Shown here: one piece after another, positions 45,796 through 58,357 of the stretch
Numbering within the stretch: the first letter of the stretch is position 1
Layout of the letters: each line of letters opens with the position of its first letter
Assembly: GCA_032690845.1 (NCBI GenBank)
Contig: CM064433.1
Coordinates: forward strand, 41,414,658 to 41,478,657
From: Eleusine coracana subsp. coracana
Lineage: Eukaryota > Streptophyta > Magnoliopsida > Poales > Poaceae
Length of the DNA stretch: 64,000 bases
Direction: 5' to 3'
Translations under genes and position numbers: made by a program
The notes under the pieces: model-generated
The model's input: the letters and a program-made list of their open reading frames with translations, nothing else
The model's database searches: none
What the model was told of the DNA's origin: nothing

Positions 45796-48560
45796 GCTAC
45801 TCGTGAAGCTTTAATTGGTCAAATTTGAGGGCATTATTAGGAATTAAACTTCGCCAAACTTTAATTGGTCAAGAGCTTCGGGTGAAGGTTGTATCAGCTA
45901 CTCGTGAAGCTACACCAGGACAACAATGCAGAAGTGCTGCTTGGAACTAGACATAAAAAATATAACTTGTCTTTCTACCCCTGGTTTTGATTTTAATTGT
46001 GATTTAACACAGGAATTTAGGGTATGTGATTTATCCCATTATTTTCAATAAGTGTCAGTTCACCTCTGTTTTTCACCACCATTAGCCCAGTTTTAATTCA
46101 GTGATTTAAAAAAATAAAAAGCAAATGGAAAATAGACTGAAGTACTACCGTTCTTTCTTCCTCACGTGCGTCTGACCCAAATCGACCTGCTTTTGCACTG
46201 TTTCATAATTAGTACAATGGATCGAACAGGATTTAGATTGTGTCATAAGACTTGGCTGGTATGGTTTCTTTGGTGTGAAATTAAACTCAGAATCGTGTCC
46301 AAATTACAACAAACATCAAGACAAAATTATTATTATTTTGAATATCAAGAGCGTTTCAAATATATATTTAAATTCTCTAGTTCAAATTGCTACTAAACAC
46401 ATCTTCAATCATTTAACATAACTATATTAGGACAGGGATAAAATTACAAATACAGATTAAAAGTAGGGGAAATTACACGAGGGCATCTCTGTTGTTTTAC
46501 AGCCATAGACATTTTTGTCTTTTTATATCATATTTAACACCGTTGACGGCCCATAACAGAGTAGGGGTACACTTATTTTTCTTTTGAAAAAAAACACGGG
46601 TAAAATCACAAGCTCAAAATTCTGGGGGTAGAAACACAATAGCCCCTCGATGTAGACCTCTTTATTGTTAAGTGGCTCAAATCCAATTGAGTAAATTTCA
46701 GGTGAATTAGTTGACATCTAAGACAATGTATCCACCTACCCACGCTGATATAAGCTAGACAAGCCATCAGCTGATGTTTACATGGTATATGGTAGAGGGA
46801 TGAATAGTTCACTTGAACAGAAAATTTTGTCAATAGAATTGGAAGGCGTTGGGAAATGAGCTTTGTCAAAAACATTTCTACCACAGACTTCATGTGTAGG
46901 TCTTATCAGTCTTGTTGGACTACATGGTAGTTTTGCACTATTACGTGGTGCAAGGACAAAACTGTGCTGTAGTAGGATACTTGCAGGGTGTGAGGAAGTA
47001 GTTTTACTCTGCAAGAAGAAGCATCGACATGAGTTACATTGGCCATCTTAGAGCTAATCATTGTGCACAAGCTGAAAGCGAATGTAAAATCGTGACAAGG
47101 GAGGCACTTTGACTGTGCCATTGAAAAATTAAAGGTGGATGGTTTTCCCATACCATGTAAAGCAGGAATTGTTTTGTTTTCGTTTTCAGTTTGACAGTAT
47201 GCAGCATTGTTTTTTCCCCTCCCTTTTTCAGTTTGCTAAGCGTGCGCACAAGACAATGATCATCAGCCGGATCTCTCTGCTCCTGGACGCCGCCACATTG
47301 CTGCAACGTGCCACACAGACGCAGGCCACTCCACATGCCACACCGTGTAAAGAAGTTGGGCCTCACATGCCGGAGCTGGACAAGCAATCGAGTCGATCTC
47401 ACCAAATCCTCCTTCTCGCAGTTCACCACCTGTTGTCCGTTCCAAGAGAAGCGAATCTCACCTCCCCGTGTTGGAGTCAACGCGCAGTTCCTGCTTCTTG
47501 CTAATCGTTCGTGCTAACTACTGATCAGCACGAATCGTATGTGTGTAGGTTGTATGACCCAAACGTACATATAGCAATGCTACTGTTGTAAGTCCATGGT
47601 AGTTTGGCATTAATTCAGCTCTACACAGTATAAACCTCCAAGAGGAAATCCAGAATGAACTAGAGTTTTTGGCGCGGGACCTTTTTCTTGAGTCGTGGTC
47701 CTGTTATTGCTATGTGGCCTAGTGAGGATCCTCAATAGCTCCAACCAAGTAAATAGTGAATTATTAATTAATGTCTAGGACCTGGTAAAAAAATTAGTGT
47801 CTAAGACTCAGCCAACTGGTCGATACAAGACCAAGCAAACTAGCAACTATGTGCACTTACCCATCATATGCACTAGTTTTCCACCACAAGCTTCTTCCTT
47901 TATTGGTAACAATTCATAGATACATGGTAGAGGGATGGTAGTCACTCGAACAAACATGAGTTTATCATATGGAATTTGAAGGCATTAGGAACTAAACATT
48001 ATAAATGTATTTTCTGCCATGAGCAAGCCATAAAGGTGTCTCTGGCTTGCTCTATGTCAGCTGCAGTGCAGCATTACAAGCATCAGCATGTGACTCCGAG
48101 TGGACGTATGTCTTGGCCTATGGCTGCGGTTAGCACTACGGTCCACAGCCTGGTGACCCTAATCAACGTACAGAAGGCGACACATCAGTCACGAGAGGAA
48201 TCCACGCCTGTGGGAGGCAACGCATCGCAGCCGGGTGGCAGCCATGCCGGCCAAAGCACTGGGAGGGACGGTAGCCCTTCACCGATCAGCCTAGTGCTAT
48301 AATACCATGCATGGCGCTTGGATCGTCCGATGACGTGACCAGAAGTTAGGACAGTTTGTTTAGTCATTTTACTCTGCGAGCAGAAGAACCATCACATTGC
48401 ACATGGAGCAGATTTGAGTTAACCATTGTAAAAGATGTGACATGAATATAGTTGCTCCCTTTATGTCGCTGGGCAGAGTTCGTTTTCCATTTTTAGTTTC
48501 CCGGTGCGGCAGTGCTGGATCATTTTGGACCATCATGTCACGTAGCAAGCACCACTTTTC
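45796..48560 (+). repeat. R-family units (three or more, diverged)
   Basis: Cores lie near 45828, 46833 and 47972. 'cacgctgatataagctagac' near 46741 is the TATA-like part. The segment 47200-47520 is a diverged copy of 38395-38690 and 41312-41620. Open frames (for example 47139-47504 plus) keep a few shared words with other copies but not the whole frame. Confidence 0.7.
46480..46645. mobile_element. Remnant of a Mutator-MITE-like sequence
   Basis: 'acaccgttgacggcccataa' and 'gggtagaaacacaatagccc' have relatives at 60500-60650 and 61690-61865. Only one terminus is discernible. Confidence 0.4.
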
Positions 48561-48712
48561 TTATTTAATATTCTTGTTTGGAGTTGTTACTCCTTATTTT
48601 GAATATTTAAAAGTTTTTGGATCAAGTGTGGCCTTGTTTCAAAAAGTTTTTTCAAATATAGTCAAGTGTGGCCTTATTTTGAATATTTTATTGCAAAGAA
48701 CTCAATGATGGC

Positions 48713-48992
48713 AAACTGACAGAAACTCAGTTGGTTAGAGCCTACAGGTGAGAGGCCTCCCACCAAGGTTCAAATCCTGGTGTGCAATATTTGTGGAATG
48801 AAAAAAATCCACTCATTGCGTCCCATTTACTTGGTTTGATCCAACCTGCAGTTGGTGGACCCTCATGTATGGGGTGGACTCAAACTATGAGTTATGGCCC
48901 GAATGTATGTGGTGGATCCCTGATGATGGGATTAGGGTTTATGAATTTTCCCAACCCCTGTTTTGCAGGCGCTTCTTCTTAAAAGTAATACA
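48713..48992 (+). mobile_element. SINE-like element with tRNA-derived head
   Basis: 'aactcagttggttagagcc' (A-box region, 48724-48742) and 'ggttcaaatcc' (B-box, 48767-48777) are spaced as in a tRNA. The T-arm 'ccaaggttcaaatcctgg' pairs with one mismatch. A tRNA-unrelated body follows to 'cttcttcttaaaa'. No target duplication was found. Confidence 0.5.
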
Positions 48993-50577
48993 ACGAGGAC
49001 AGTCTTATCGGGGGCTGAGTTTGTAAATAAAGAACGCAATGGTGAAATCAAATTTTGATTGAGATGTTTTATTAAAAGCTATGGATTTTAAAAATAAAAC
49101 CCACCTTATGAGGTACCAGACGGACGGTACAACATGCTAGACGCGCTGCATGCTGAGAGGGGTTAATGGTGGAAACAGGAACATAAATGGTTCTTAGACA
49201 CTAAGGATGACCGGAAGAAACTAATTTTCTGGATGACCGGAGCTTAGTCAGCCCCGACTCCACGGCACAAGCTCGACGAAGCTGAGCCTCACCCTCACAT
49301 GCCATGGGCAGCAATTGACAACGACCTTTAGTACACTAGTTTCAACGCCTGAATTCAGTGTATGTCTCTTTTGTTCTACTAAAATGACATGCGTAGAAAA
49401 TGACTATCATATAACTATGGTGTGTAAGTACTTACAAATATTCTAAATTTATTTGATCATGATGCGAACAAGATATTTGATCATGATACGAACAAGATGT
49501 TCTTTATATGCTTCTAGTGACATTTCAGTTAGATCAATAACAAAGCAAATAAAGTATATGCAAATCCAGACCTTCTAACACAGCATAGTGTACATGTCAG
49601 TGATAGCCACCAATGTCTTTATTATTTGTATTATGAATATCACAAGATAAAGAAGCTTGCTTAAGGAGCTCCATTAAGCAAGGTCCCTTTTATATAACGT
49701 TTTTCTTGTGCAGTGTGACCTTGATATTTTAAAGTTAGCATGTCCTCCGTAGTATGAACACTAAGGACTGGAATTTTGAGACCAGAACATATACTCTCTC
49801 TTTAACAGGATATTTGAGAAGTTATTTTGAAATTAATTAGATTGCTTGAATTGGCCTGATAATGGATTGTTGCTTTTAAAAGGCCTTTCAGGTGGAGGGT
49901 GGCCTTTCGGTGGAAAAAAAAAAATAGAGAAGTGGTTGGGCTGATAATGGGTTGTTGCTTTTTTAAGGCCTTTCGGGTGGAGAAGTGGTTGCACGAATGG
50001 GCTCAACCCAATGTACGCATGAGAACCCGATGTCGTGGGTGATACACTGCTTGGGCTCGCAAAGGCGAGGTGGATGAAATATTCTTTCGTCTTCCTCCTC
50101 CGGACGTTCTCTTTCTCTCTGTCTGTCTCTCTCTCCTTCTCTTCAAACAAGAACATTAGCGATCCAATCGATGCCTAGAGAAGCGATAATTGTCATGAGT
50201 CGTGTAAAAGGAAGTGCTGCTGCTCCCTACATGTCATTTGTAGCCTTTATTTTTTGTTTGATCAATTTATCTGATGACGATGTTAATGTAATGATTGTCC
50301 AGCTCGTTGCAATCGCGTGGAGCAAACTATCCTCACGTTGCCTTTTCAAGATGTTCGGATGGATCTGCAGGAGTGTGGAAGAATCCTGACTGGCTGTTTA
50401 TTAGGAGTCGGGTTGTTTTTTACATGAATTAGAGTCCTGATTGTTTTTTCTTCCCGTGTTTTGAACTGGAGCAATCAACAGGAAAAACGGCACAGACAAG
50501 GACTCCACCCTGTGCACGGCTGGTGCGGACACGAAAAAATGGTGTAGACGACCGCACCTCTCTTATTAAAGAGTAGA
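48993..50577. other. Unassigned stretch, possible Helitron end at its right edge
   Basis: R homology is absent and resumes at about 50578. On the minus strand the right edge starts TCTACTCTTTAATAAGAG after an A/T junction, which resembles a grass Helitron 5' end. No matching 3' end was found on the left. A pair of direct repeats with 'ctgataatg', 'gttgttgctttt' and 'aaggcctttc' lies at 49858 and 49939. A 72-codon frame at 50171-50389 has no recognised domain. Confidence 0.35.
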
Positions 50578-50965
50578 TAAGAGAGGTAAGGATGGATAGT
50601 AAAATTTTATCCTATAGGATTGGAAGGCGTTGGGAATTAAACTTAACTAAGAAAATTTACGCCTTGGGCTTCCTGAAGAGATCAACCTGGTTGTTCAAAG
50701 TCTAAAATGGTTCCGAACTGTGCGAGGATAATTTCAAACTATAGTATATATGAAGCTACGACAGTTTGTGAGCAAGCAGGTTTACTCTACAAGGGTTAGC
50801 AGAGGCATGAGTTTGATGCACCATTTCTGAGCTAACTATTTTTTGAAAAGTTAGATGAGAAGGTAAAACGGTGCCATGGACACAATTAGGCTTTGTCTCA
50901 TATGAAATTGATGTGATGCGTTTCCCGTACCGTGTAAAAACAGGACTTTTTGCAGCATGAATCCC
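50578..50965 (+). repeat. R-family unit, plus orientation
   Basis: Core at 50613 ('tataggattggaaggcgttg'). Its section 50800-50860 ('gagctaactattttttg') is the uninterrupted form of the site where the Helitron at 55541 inserted into an inverted copy. Confidence 0.8.
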
Positions 50966-51084
50966 AAAGCACATGGTCATACTAATAATCTTTTTTCCCC
51001 TAATCCCTGGCCCGCCTAGCCCAAGCCCAAGCCTGACGCAAAACACAAACCATCCCTAGCTGACAATTCAGATCGATCCGTTTA

Positions 51085-51891
51085 GAGCATCTCTAGTAGG
51101 ACATGTAAAACAAGACCCCCAATTATCCATTTAGCAGCTACCATGAATAATTGGGCATGCAAAAATTGTTCTCAGCTCCAACAGTCAAACCCAAACCAAG
51201 ACCCCTATTTTCCCTCTGACATGTCGAACCCACGCGCCAGTGACTCAGAACATTACATCAGGTGGGACCCAGCTATAAGTGACCGCCACTTCTTCGCAGG
51301 GGACGACAATGCGCAGCTCCCACCAGAGCGGCCGCCTTGCCACCAGCGGCGAACAAAGCGCCACCCATGACCGCCGCTGACTGCCCCCGCGTACTACCGC
51401 TGGAGCACAGTCGACATGGGAGGAGGGCGAGCTCGAGCGAGCGCCGGTGCTCTTCACGTCGGCGCATTGCCTGGAGCTAGAGTGCTAGACTGTGGCTGCG
51501 TGAGGCTTGTGGCCGAGCTCGCACGGTCAGTATGGCGACGGGCGAGGGAGGCGACGCGTGTGGCCGATGGTGGGAGAGGGAGGTAGCGCACCTGGTCGGT
51601 AGCGGAGGGAGGGAGGCAGGGCGTGGCCGGCGGCACCGGTGTCGGGTGCAAGAGAGGGAGAAAAGAAAGGGAAGAGAAGAGAGGAAAAGAGAAAGAAAAA
51701 AAGAAAAAAATAGGTGGGGCCTATGTTGATAGGAGGTATAGGAGACTCCAAAACTTGATACTGGAAGAGGGAATTTGGGAGTCCATGCAAAATACATGTC
51801 CAAATAGGGGCACTACTAAAGAAGATTTTTTTGAGTTGGCATGCAAAATTTGGAATAGGGGCCTGGATACGGGCTTTCACTAGAAATGCTC
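51085..51891. mobile_element. PIF/Harbinger-like non-autonomous element
   Basis: 807 bp. Left end GAGCATCTCTAGTAGG, inverted right end GAGCATTTCTAGTGA; TTA flanks both sides (51082-51084, 51892-51894), the 3-bp target typical of PIF/Harbinger. The middle (51280-51650) is GC-rich with overlapping frames and no recognised domain. Confidence 0.75.
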
Positions 51892-51894
51892 TTA

Positions 51895-53204
51895 GTCGTC
51901 ATCCTTCGTCGCGGAAGAAAAACAGAGAGAAGAAATGACTCCCTACTCAGCAGCACCGGCAAGGAAGACTAGAGGCGACGGCATGTAATGCACCTTCAAC
52001 AAGAGCAAACACGATGACAACCAGCGGCGACACGGGGAGTACACGGCAGAAGACTGCTGCTCGTCCCCAAGGTTACGCTGGCCTTCCTGCTTCACGGCGG
52101 TGAAAGCAACTGCTTCGCCTTCTTCCCCGACGCTAATTTTAGCTCGGGAAATAGCCATCATGCATAGCATGTATCACCATGTCAATAATCCGCGAGTATC
52201 GGGAGCTGATTTTAAACTTATAGTGGAGAACAACCAGCTCACCATTTGCACTGCTGCTGTGCACGAGGGCGTAGCCAGCCAAGGCCTGAGAATTCAGTGC
52301 TCAACTTGGTTGATTCTGTGACAGTACCTTAGCAAAGATATTGGCACATGATAGTATAGTACAGACGGTATTCAAAGTTTGTTTTTGTGCTTGGATTCTA
52401 TCTGATTTGGAGATGATATAATCAAAGTAACAATTACTAACACGATAGAAAATGTTTGATATCTTATTTTGTGTATAGTAGATGGTGTTGGTGTTTGCAT
52501 AAATTTAATCTTGATTGGTATGATCTGATCACTCGATCAGATTATGAATTATAGGGACTGTAACATTTTCCTGGGTTTTCGAATTAATATCATGTGAGGA
52601 ATGGGAAGCAGTACTCGGCTGCAGCAGCGATGGGGAACTACCGATTCATTAACAACGAGGGCAACGCAGTCATATTGGACGGCAGCATCAGAAGTTTCAG
52701 CAGCAAGAACACAATAGACAAACAGGATTTCAAAACGGTCTTCGAATAGGAGATGACTCTCTCACCATGATGTCTAGAAAAAAAAAGAAAAATAAGCTAG
52801 AAATTCTAAGAAAAAAGCAAAACATCGAGATCTTCATCACCTTCCCATATAAATCACGAAATAGATCAAACCCTAAATCCTGGTGCATGTATGATTTCCA
52901 CAATCCTGGCCAGGTAGTCCTCTTCCATCTAATCGTACTCTTCCTACCCAAAGAGATAACACACACAATCTTCTAAAGCAATCCAATCTTTAAGTGATGA
53001 ATACGAACGCCTAACAAAGATCTCGTCCTTCATGCCCAAGGTTCTCCCGCTCCCCAGCAAGTGAGGATCCTAGCACGAGTTCTTCATGCCCTGAATCCAT
53101 GTGTATCCAACAACGGCAGAAGGGAACAAGGTACAGCATCGATGATGCAAGATCACCATGGCCTCGCAATGCTGCGACCAGAAATTGATCATATGGATCA
53201 GGTA
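51895..53204. other. Unassigned stretch
   Basis: No domain recognised. A minus-strand section near 52880-52915 reads DYLARIVEIIHAPGF in one frame, which looks protein-like but is too short to name. Confidence 0.4.
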
Positions 53205-53209
53205 TATAT

Positions 53210-54124
53210 TGTTGGAATTATATGGGCTTGACCCATTAATATTCACAATAATTCCTGAAAAATCTCAAAGGCCCATTTATGAATGGTGGGAGTGTAAAGG
53301 TTTAGTCCCACATTGCTAGTGGAGGTAGAGTAAGTCCAACTTATAAGGTTGGTTGCTCTAGCATCTCTTGTAAGTGTGTGGATGAGAAGAAGGAAGAACA
53401 CACACGCTCACTTGCCTCGCTGGGTTGGGCCGGGCCGGGCGTGGGCGATGGGCGCGCATCACCTGTGTGAATGGTCCGCCGAAATTCGGTCCCTTGCCTA
53501 GCGGGAGCGCGGCTTCCTTTTGCACTTTCTTTTTGCTGCGTGTTCCATATATTTGATTATGGAAACCGACATATTAATATGGTAACCGACTCGTTTGTGG
53601 GACGCCCAACCCTAGCGGTTCCTCCCTATAAATACGTACGGATATCACCGCAAATCATATCACGCAATCGCCTAGGATTTTGCCTCTCGCTACTGTTGCG
53701 CCGCCAAGACTTCTCCATCCCGATCATCGGCGTGCACCGACGAACAGGAGAGCAGGTCTCCGGAACCGTCGTCCTCTGCGATCCTGCACCTGGAGAGGGC
53801 GAATAAGGTTTTTGGAAAGCGCTCCGCGCGACTACTCGATCGCTTTCTTGTCTTCGTCAAGCTCGTTGCCACGGCTCATCTTCCTCGTCGTCGAGTCGGT
53901 CTCACCTGCTGTCGTCATCTCAAACCATGTCTTTCATACTAGCTTTCGTGATCTGTTTATCTATGATGGATGTTGCTAGTATGGTAGATGCTATGCTTTT
54001 ATCTGGCCTTATAAACCTGTCTAGATTTTGCGTAGGCTTGTCTAGTTTATCATACAATCTGTTAATCATGTTTATGATTTATTTCTGTATTAATATAAAA
54101 CTAAAAGTGCTATTTTCTCCAACA
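53210..54124 (+). mobile_element. Solo LTR, Ty1/copia-like
   Basis: 915 bp starting TGTTGGAATTATATGGGC and ending TTCTCCAACA, so the outer 7 bases are inverted repeats. A TATA box 'ctataaata' near 53627 sets the plus orientation. Flanks TATAT (53205-53209) and TCTAT (54125-54129) agree at 4 of 5. No internal region or second LTR follows, as left by recombination between LTRs. The copia assignment is from recall of similar grass LTRs. Confidence 0.8.
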
Positions 54125-54129
54125 TCTAT

Positions 54130-55117
54130 CTGGATCGCCCCATTAAGTTTGTTACAAGGGACTCCTGGCAATATTTGATTTACGATATGTGGAAACAGGA
54201 AATAGGAACTCGCATTGTAGACTGTATTGATATTCTGATATTTTCGTTGGAAGATTAGACAAGTTTTCTGCACTTCCTCCAATCACGTGCAGTTTGATCC
54301 GTGTATCCAATCAATATCAATTGAGAAATACTATCAAACCCGTAAGGACTGAAACTGTGCACCGGCTTTTCAATAATTGTTTTGCAGTAGTGACAATACT
54401 TTATTAAGTGTAATATGTATGGACTGTTTCATCAGTTTTTGCATTTTGCAGTGGACTGCAGGAACCTTCCTCACAGAATAGCCTGGAGCGAGATATGTAG
54501 AAGGTGGTATCAAGGACACTGACGAGGTCATCAGTGGCCATGCGCACCAGGACAGGATTGATGATAACTGGAAATTGGAGTAAAAATCCTTACAATGTCA
54601 GGTCAACGAAACAGTGCAGTACAGGGCGAGGTAAATATGCCCTGCTGCACGAGCAAATTGAAAATTTAAATGTCCATAGATGTAAAATCTTTACTAGAAT
54701 GATTTTATATACAGGAGCACCAACATAAGCAATGTCCATGACTATAAAGAAGTCCACGATGTGGTGATCCGTAAGGGACAATGGAATTTATAAGATGAAG
54801 GATAATATCAGTGCAATTAGTGTTGTAAATTCAAAATAATCAACATAGACAGTATTGAGTGATGAAGTTGTATTAAATTGCATCATGATAATATATGACC
54901 CTGTAAAGTAAGAGATTTTGATCTAAAATGCAAGAAATTCAAATGACCTATCCGGGTAGTTCTTTTATGAACTCTTGCTACTTCCTCTGGAGGATCAAAA
55001 AAATATATAATATGATGCAGCATACCGTACTGGCCAACAATTAATGAAAATTAATATTAGTGAATGTATTCATTTGGAGTTCGATTGATATGCAAAACTA
55101 TTTAACAAAATCTTCGG
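54130..55117. other. Unassigned AT-rich stretch
   Basis: No gene recognised; it leads into the Helitron-type 3' end at 55123-55152. Confidence 0.4.
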
Positions 55118-55122
55118 TCTAA

Positions 55123-55152
55123 CCCGTGCGTTCGCACGGGCAAATTAGCTAG
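55123..55152 (+). mobile_element. Helitron 3' terminus (element body to the left, 5' end not found)
   Basis: 'cccgtgcg tt cgcacggg' forms a perfect 8-bp stem (55123-55140); eight bases later comes CTAG (55149-55152) followed by host T. Hairpin plus CTRR before T is the Helitron 3' signature. R homology in minus orientation begins right after it. Confidence 0.7.
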
Positions 55153-55540
55153 TTAGCACAAAAGATTTGCAAGAAGCAGGGGCCGACGACGCGTTGACTC
55201 CATGGGGAGGTGAGATTCGCTTCTCTTCGGAAGGACAGCGGGTGGTGGATGGCTAGAGGGAGGATTTGGTGAGGTCGACTCGATTGCCTGCCCAGCTCCG
55301 GCATGTGGCGTGTCGCAACGTGGCGGCTGCCCCAATGATTATAGCTGCCTTGTGCGCGTGCTCTGGCAAACTGGAAAAAAGGAGAACGGAAAAACTGCTG
55401 CTAACTGAACAAAAACAAAAAAAAGTCCTGTTTTTACACAGTACGGGAACGTGTCATATATCAATTTCCTAATTCCTATGAGACAAAGCCTAATTGTGTC
55501 CATGACACCGTTTTACATTCTCATCTAACTTTTCATAAAA
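55153..55540 (-). repeat. R-family unit, minus orientation (left of Helitron)
   Basis: Inverse of sections seen at 47140-47480 and 50835-50950. It stops exactly at 55540 and continues at 59011. Confidence 0.8.
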
Positions 55541-57983
55541 CTAGATTGTATTGCCCGCGCAATTGCACCGGCTAGCATATAAGTGATGTTATAATACCAG
55601 TAAGGTATTTTGATTCCACCACTTGCTTGAGTGTGTACAATTCTTTTTGTATCACATTGGAATAATACATCCAACGCAAGAGAATACTAAAACTAAATAA
55701 TGAACAAACAATATAGTGATTTGATGCAGCAATAGAAATCTATTTCGTCAAAGAAAGATATGCCATAGCCTAACAAATTGAGCTATGACGAATGCTCAAT
55801 ACAGTTGCAAGATTTGTTGTTAAACAAATTCATTCCTATTGCAAATCTAATTAGAAGGAGCGTGCAGATATTTATGTAGATTTAAATCAGACCGGCGCAT
55901 AAAAGTCGTAGCAGCTCGCACCTTAATTTCATAATATTTTCTTATATAATTTTGTATTTCAGCGTAGTGAGTACACAAACTTAATTTCGAATTTTTAAAA
56001 TGAAACAAAGTTAATAAACATAGGGGATAATTCCAGGTAATATAATAATATACTAAAAAGGTTACAACTAATTAACGGTGTTCTGTAGTATGAAATCCAC
56101 AATAGGATTTTATTATCTGAATCAAGCAACTGATTAAAAGATCTTAACACGCTCTGTGCATGATAATCTATTATCTAGTTGAAGCCAATATGAAATCAGC
56201 TCTATCTTTTCTCAGATAAATATTCTAAGTGGGTTCACAACTATACATGCTGCATATTTATTTATTCATAAAGTCAAATTTATTAAAATAAACTGGGACG
56301 ATAATTTTTTATGTTGCTTCCTAATTTCAGGTTGGCTATATCAATATGGCGTATAGTTGGCTTCATACCTTATTACTCAGTCTTGACCTACTCGTTTGGG
56401 CTCCTCGGCTTGATTTGTTGCCATCACCCTCGTGCAGTGCAGGAAGTCAGTATCTTTCTTACCTATGTCATTGTACATATGCTGATTGCAGATTAGGAGA
56501 AAAAGAGGGAGGTTTGGCAGCAGCTTCAGGGCCTGGAGCTGTCGTCGTCTCTCCTTAGCTTAAGAAGAATATGAACGATCAATAATCTTGGCACCCCTTG
56601 CTAAAAGAAGGGTCAGGATCTTACGAATCCGCTAGAGCCCAGACATGCATCCCTGTTTCCAATGGCAATTCAGTGTGTCCAAGAATCTAAACATGACAGC
56701 CCTTTGGGATCTATAAGCTTTGTTGTCGACAATAGACAGCCATGACAGTCTAGCAGATAAGCCTGCAGTGCTAGATAATCTTACTCTGTAGCTCCAGATG
56801 AGGAAGCAACCTGGCCCTGGAAAGCTCCATCACTCGATCTCGTGCTTGTGTGGAATGCAGATGGGATGAAACCTATCTAATCACGGCTCTCATCCCTACA
56901 TCAAACCAAAGAGTGTGCGCTTCCACTTGCCGTCCACCTATCCACCCCACGAACCCAGTGTGCCTGCCTGTGACGACAAGCTTGGCTCATAATTACGCCG
57001 GTGTGTACTCGCACATGAGGCCTTGCAATCTATCTCGTGTTCACCAATTGGATTCTGTAGCCTAATTAGTCCTGATGGAACAAACGACAGATCATGGTAC
57101 CAATGACAAGGTAGTAGGTGATTCCTCTCTGATGATTGTTTGTAGATCCCATGCTTGTTCTGCTCTCCAACCGGACAAGATGGTCCACCTCTGATGATTG
57201 CAAATAGATCTCATCCTTGTTCTGCTCTCCTTATCTTGCGTGAATCCTTCATGAGGTGATCTGTGGAGATATCGTCATTACCATGCTAGGGTTCATGCAT
57301 ATGGCGGCAGCGCTCTTAATGAATAGAATACGTGAGGGTTTGGACGATTGGGATCCAAAGGATAGAGGGGCATAGTCATATGTGCTTACTAGTTGATACC
57401 CCGCGTGTTGCTGCAGGAATATTAGGAAGAAAAAAAAGAAAATTACATGTTATGAAATTATTGAAGTTGATAATAATTGAGTGAATAGTCTTGCAAAAGG
57501 AGGAATATATATATGGAGTCATCAATTGTATTGATTGAATTAAGTGACCAAATTTCTGGTTGAATATATATGATCCGATAAACAAAAGTTATTGAGACCA
57601 TCAATAGGGAAATTAGTATTCTCGTGCTAATATTCAGTGTCCACTTATGTGAACATCATTGATGATGAGTCCTTACAATTTTGGCCTTGGAATAAAGAAA
57701 AGTAAAGGTACTATTTTGGAGAAACAATTTCATATAAAGACAAAAGAGAAGTGGCCACATTTTACTTGGAAACTATTAGAACAGGACAAATAGAAGAGAG
57801 ATTTTGAATTTGGAGATGAAACACTCTGATACCGAATATCACGTTTTTTTTTGACAAATGCATACATTGTATAACAATAGAATACTTGAACCAATTCAGA
57901 ATATAAAAAATAAAGCTCTACACATTGACAAATATAGGAAATTTTGTTGAGCGACTATAGATGATGCCGGCTAAATGATGAGC

Positions 57984-58275
57984 TCAGGTTTTGCAACTGC
58001 TGCCAGCAGGGTCCCATGGACGATTGTGGTCTCTATACATGATATACCTGAAGTTGGCGTTGAGCACCGCAAGAAACTGACATTGATGTGTTACTAAACC
58101 AGAACCATTGTGCCTGCGAGAAGTCGAGAAGCCACTGAACAAATCAAACAAAACAATAAATTTGTGATGTAGCTCCCCTTTTGTATTTGTTTTATTCTTA
58201 GTTTTCTCTAATCACCCAGAAACAATGAATATAGAAAGTAAAAAGGAGTAACAACACTGCTACGCTTTTATGCAT
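57984..58275 (-). pseudogene. Possible captured small-peptide gene fragment in the Helitron
   Basis: From an ATG at 58275 the minus strand encodes MHKSVAVLLLLFTFYIHCF, a signal-peptide-like start, followed by 'tgg|gtgatt', a possible donor. After about 80 bases, 'ttgttcag' (acceptor-like) is followed by an open stretch from 58134 to a stop at 57984. That stretch encodes 49 residues with two cysteines and the ending NRPWDPAGSSCKT. Frame phases of the two parts do not fit a simple splice, so this is a damaged gene or chance. Family not recognised. Confidence 0.3.
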
Positions 58276-58350
58276 GTACGATTTGCAGAGAGAGAGAGAG
58301 AGAGTAGCAAGGTGGTCATGGGTGAAGCGACTAAGCATTGCCTCAGACCC

Positions 58351-58357
58351 TTATATA
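58351..58357 (-). promoter_or_regulatory. TATA-like box upstream of the peptide-like ORF
   Basis: The minus strand reads CCATATATAAGG, about 80 bases before the ATG at 58275, a normal plant distance. A GA/TC run lies between, as in many plant 5' UTRs. Confidence 0.4.

Noticed and set aside
48724..48783. Functional tRNA gene
   Set aside because: A and B boxes are present but the acceptor and anticodon stems do not pair; called SINE-like instead.
52730..52966. Minus-strand 78-codon frame with protein-like words
   Set aside because: The protein-like words fall in a different frame, are very short and match no domain I can name.
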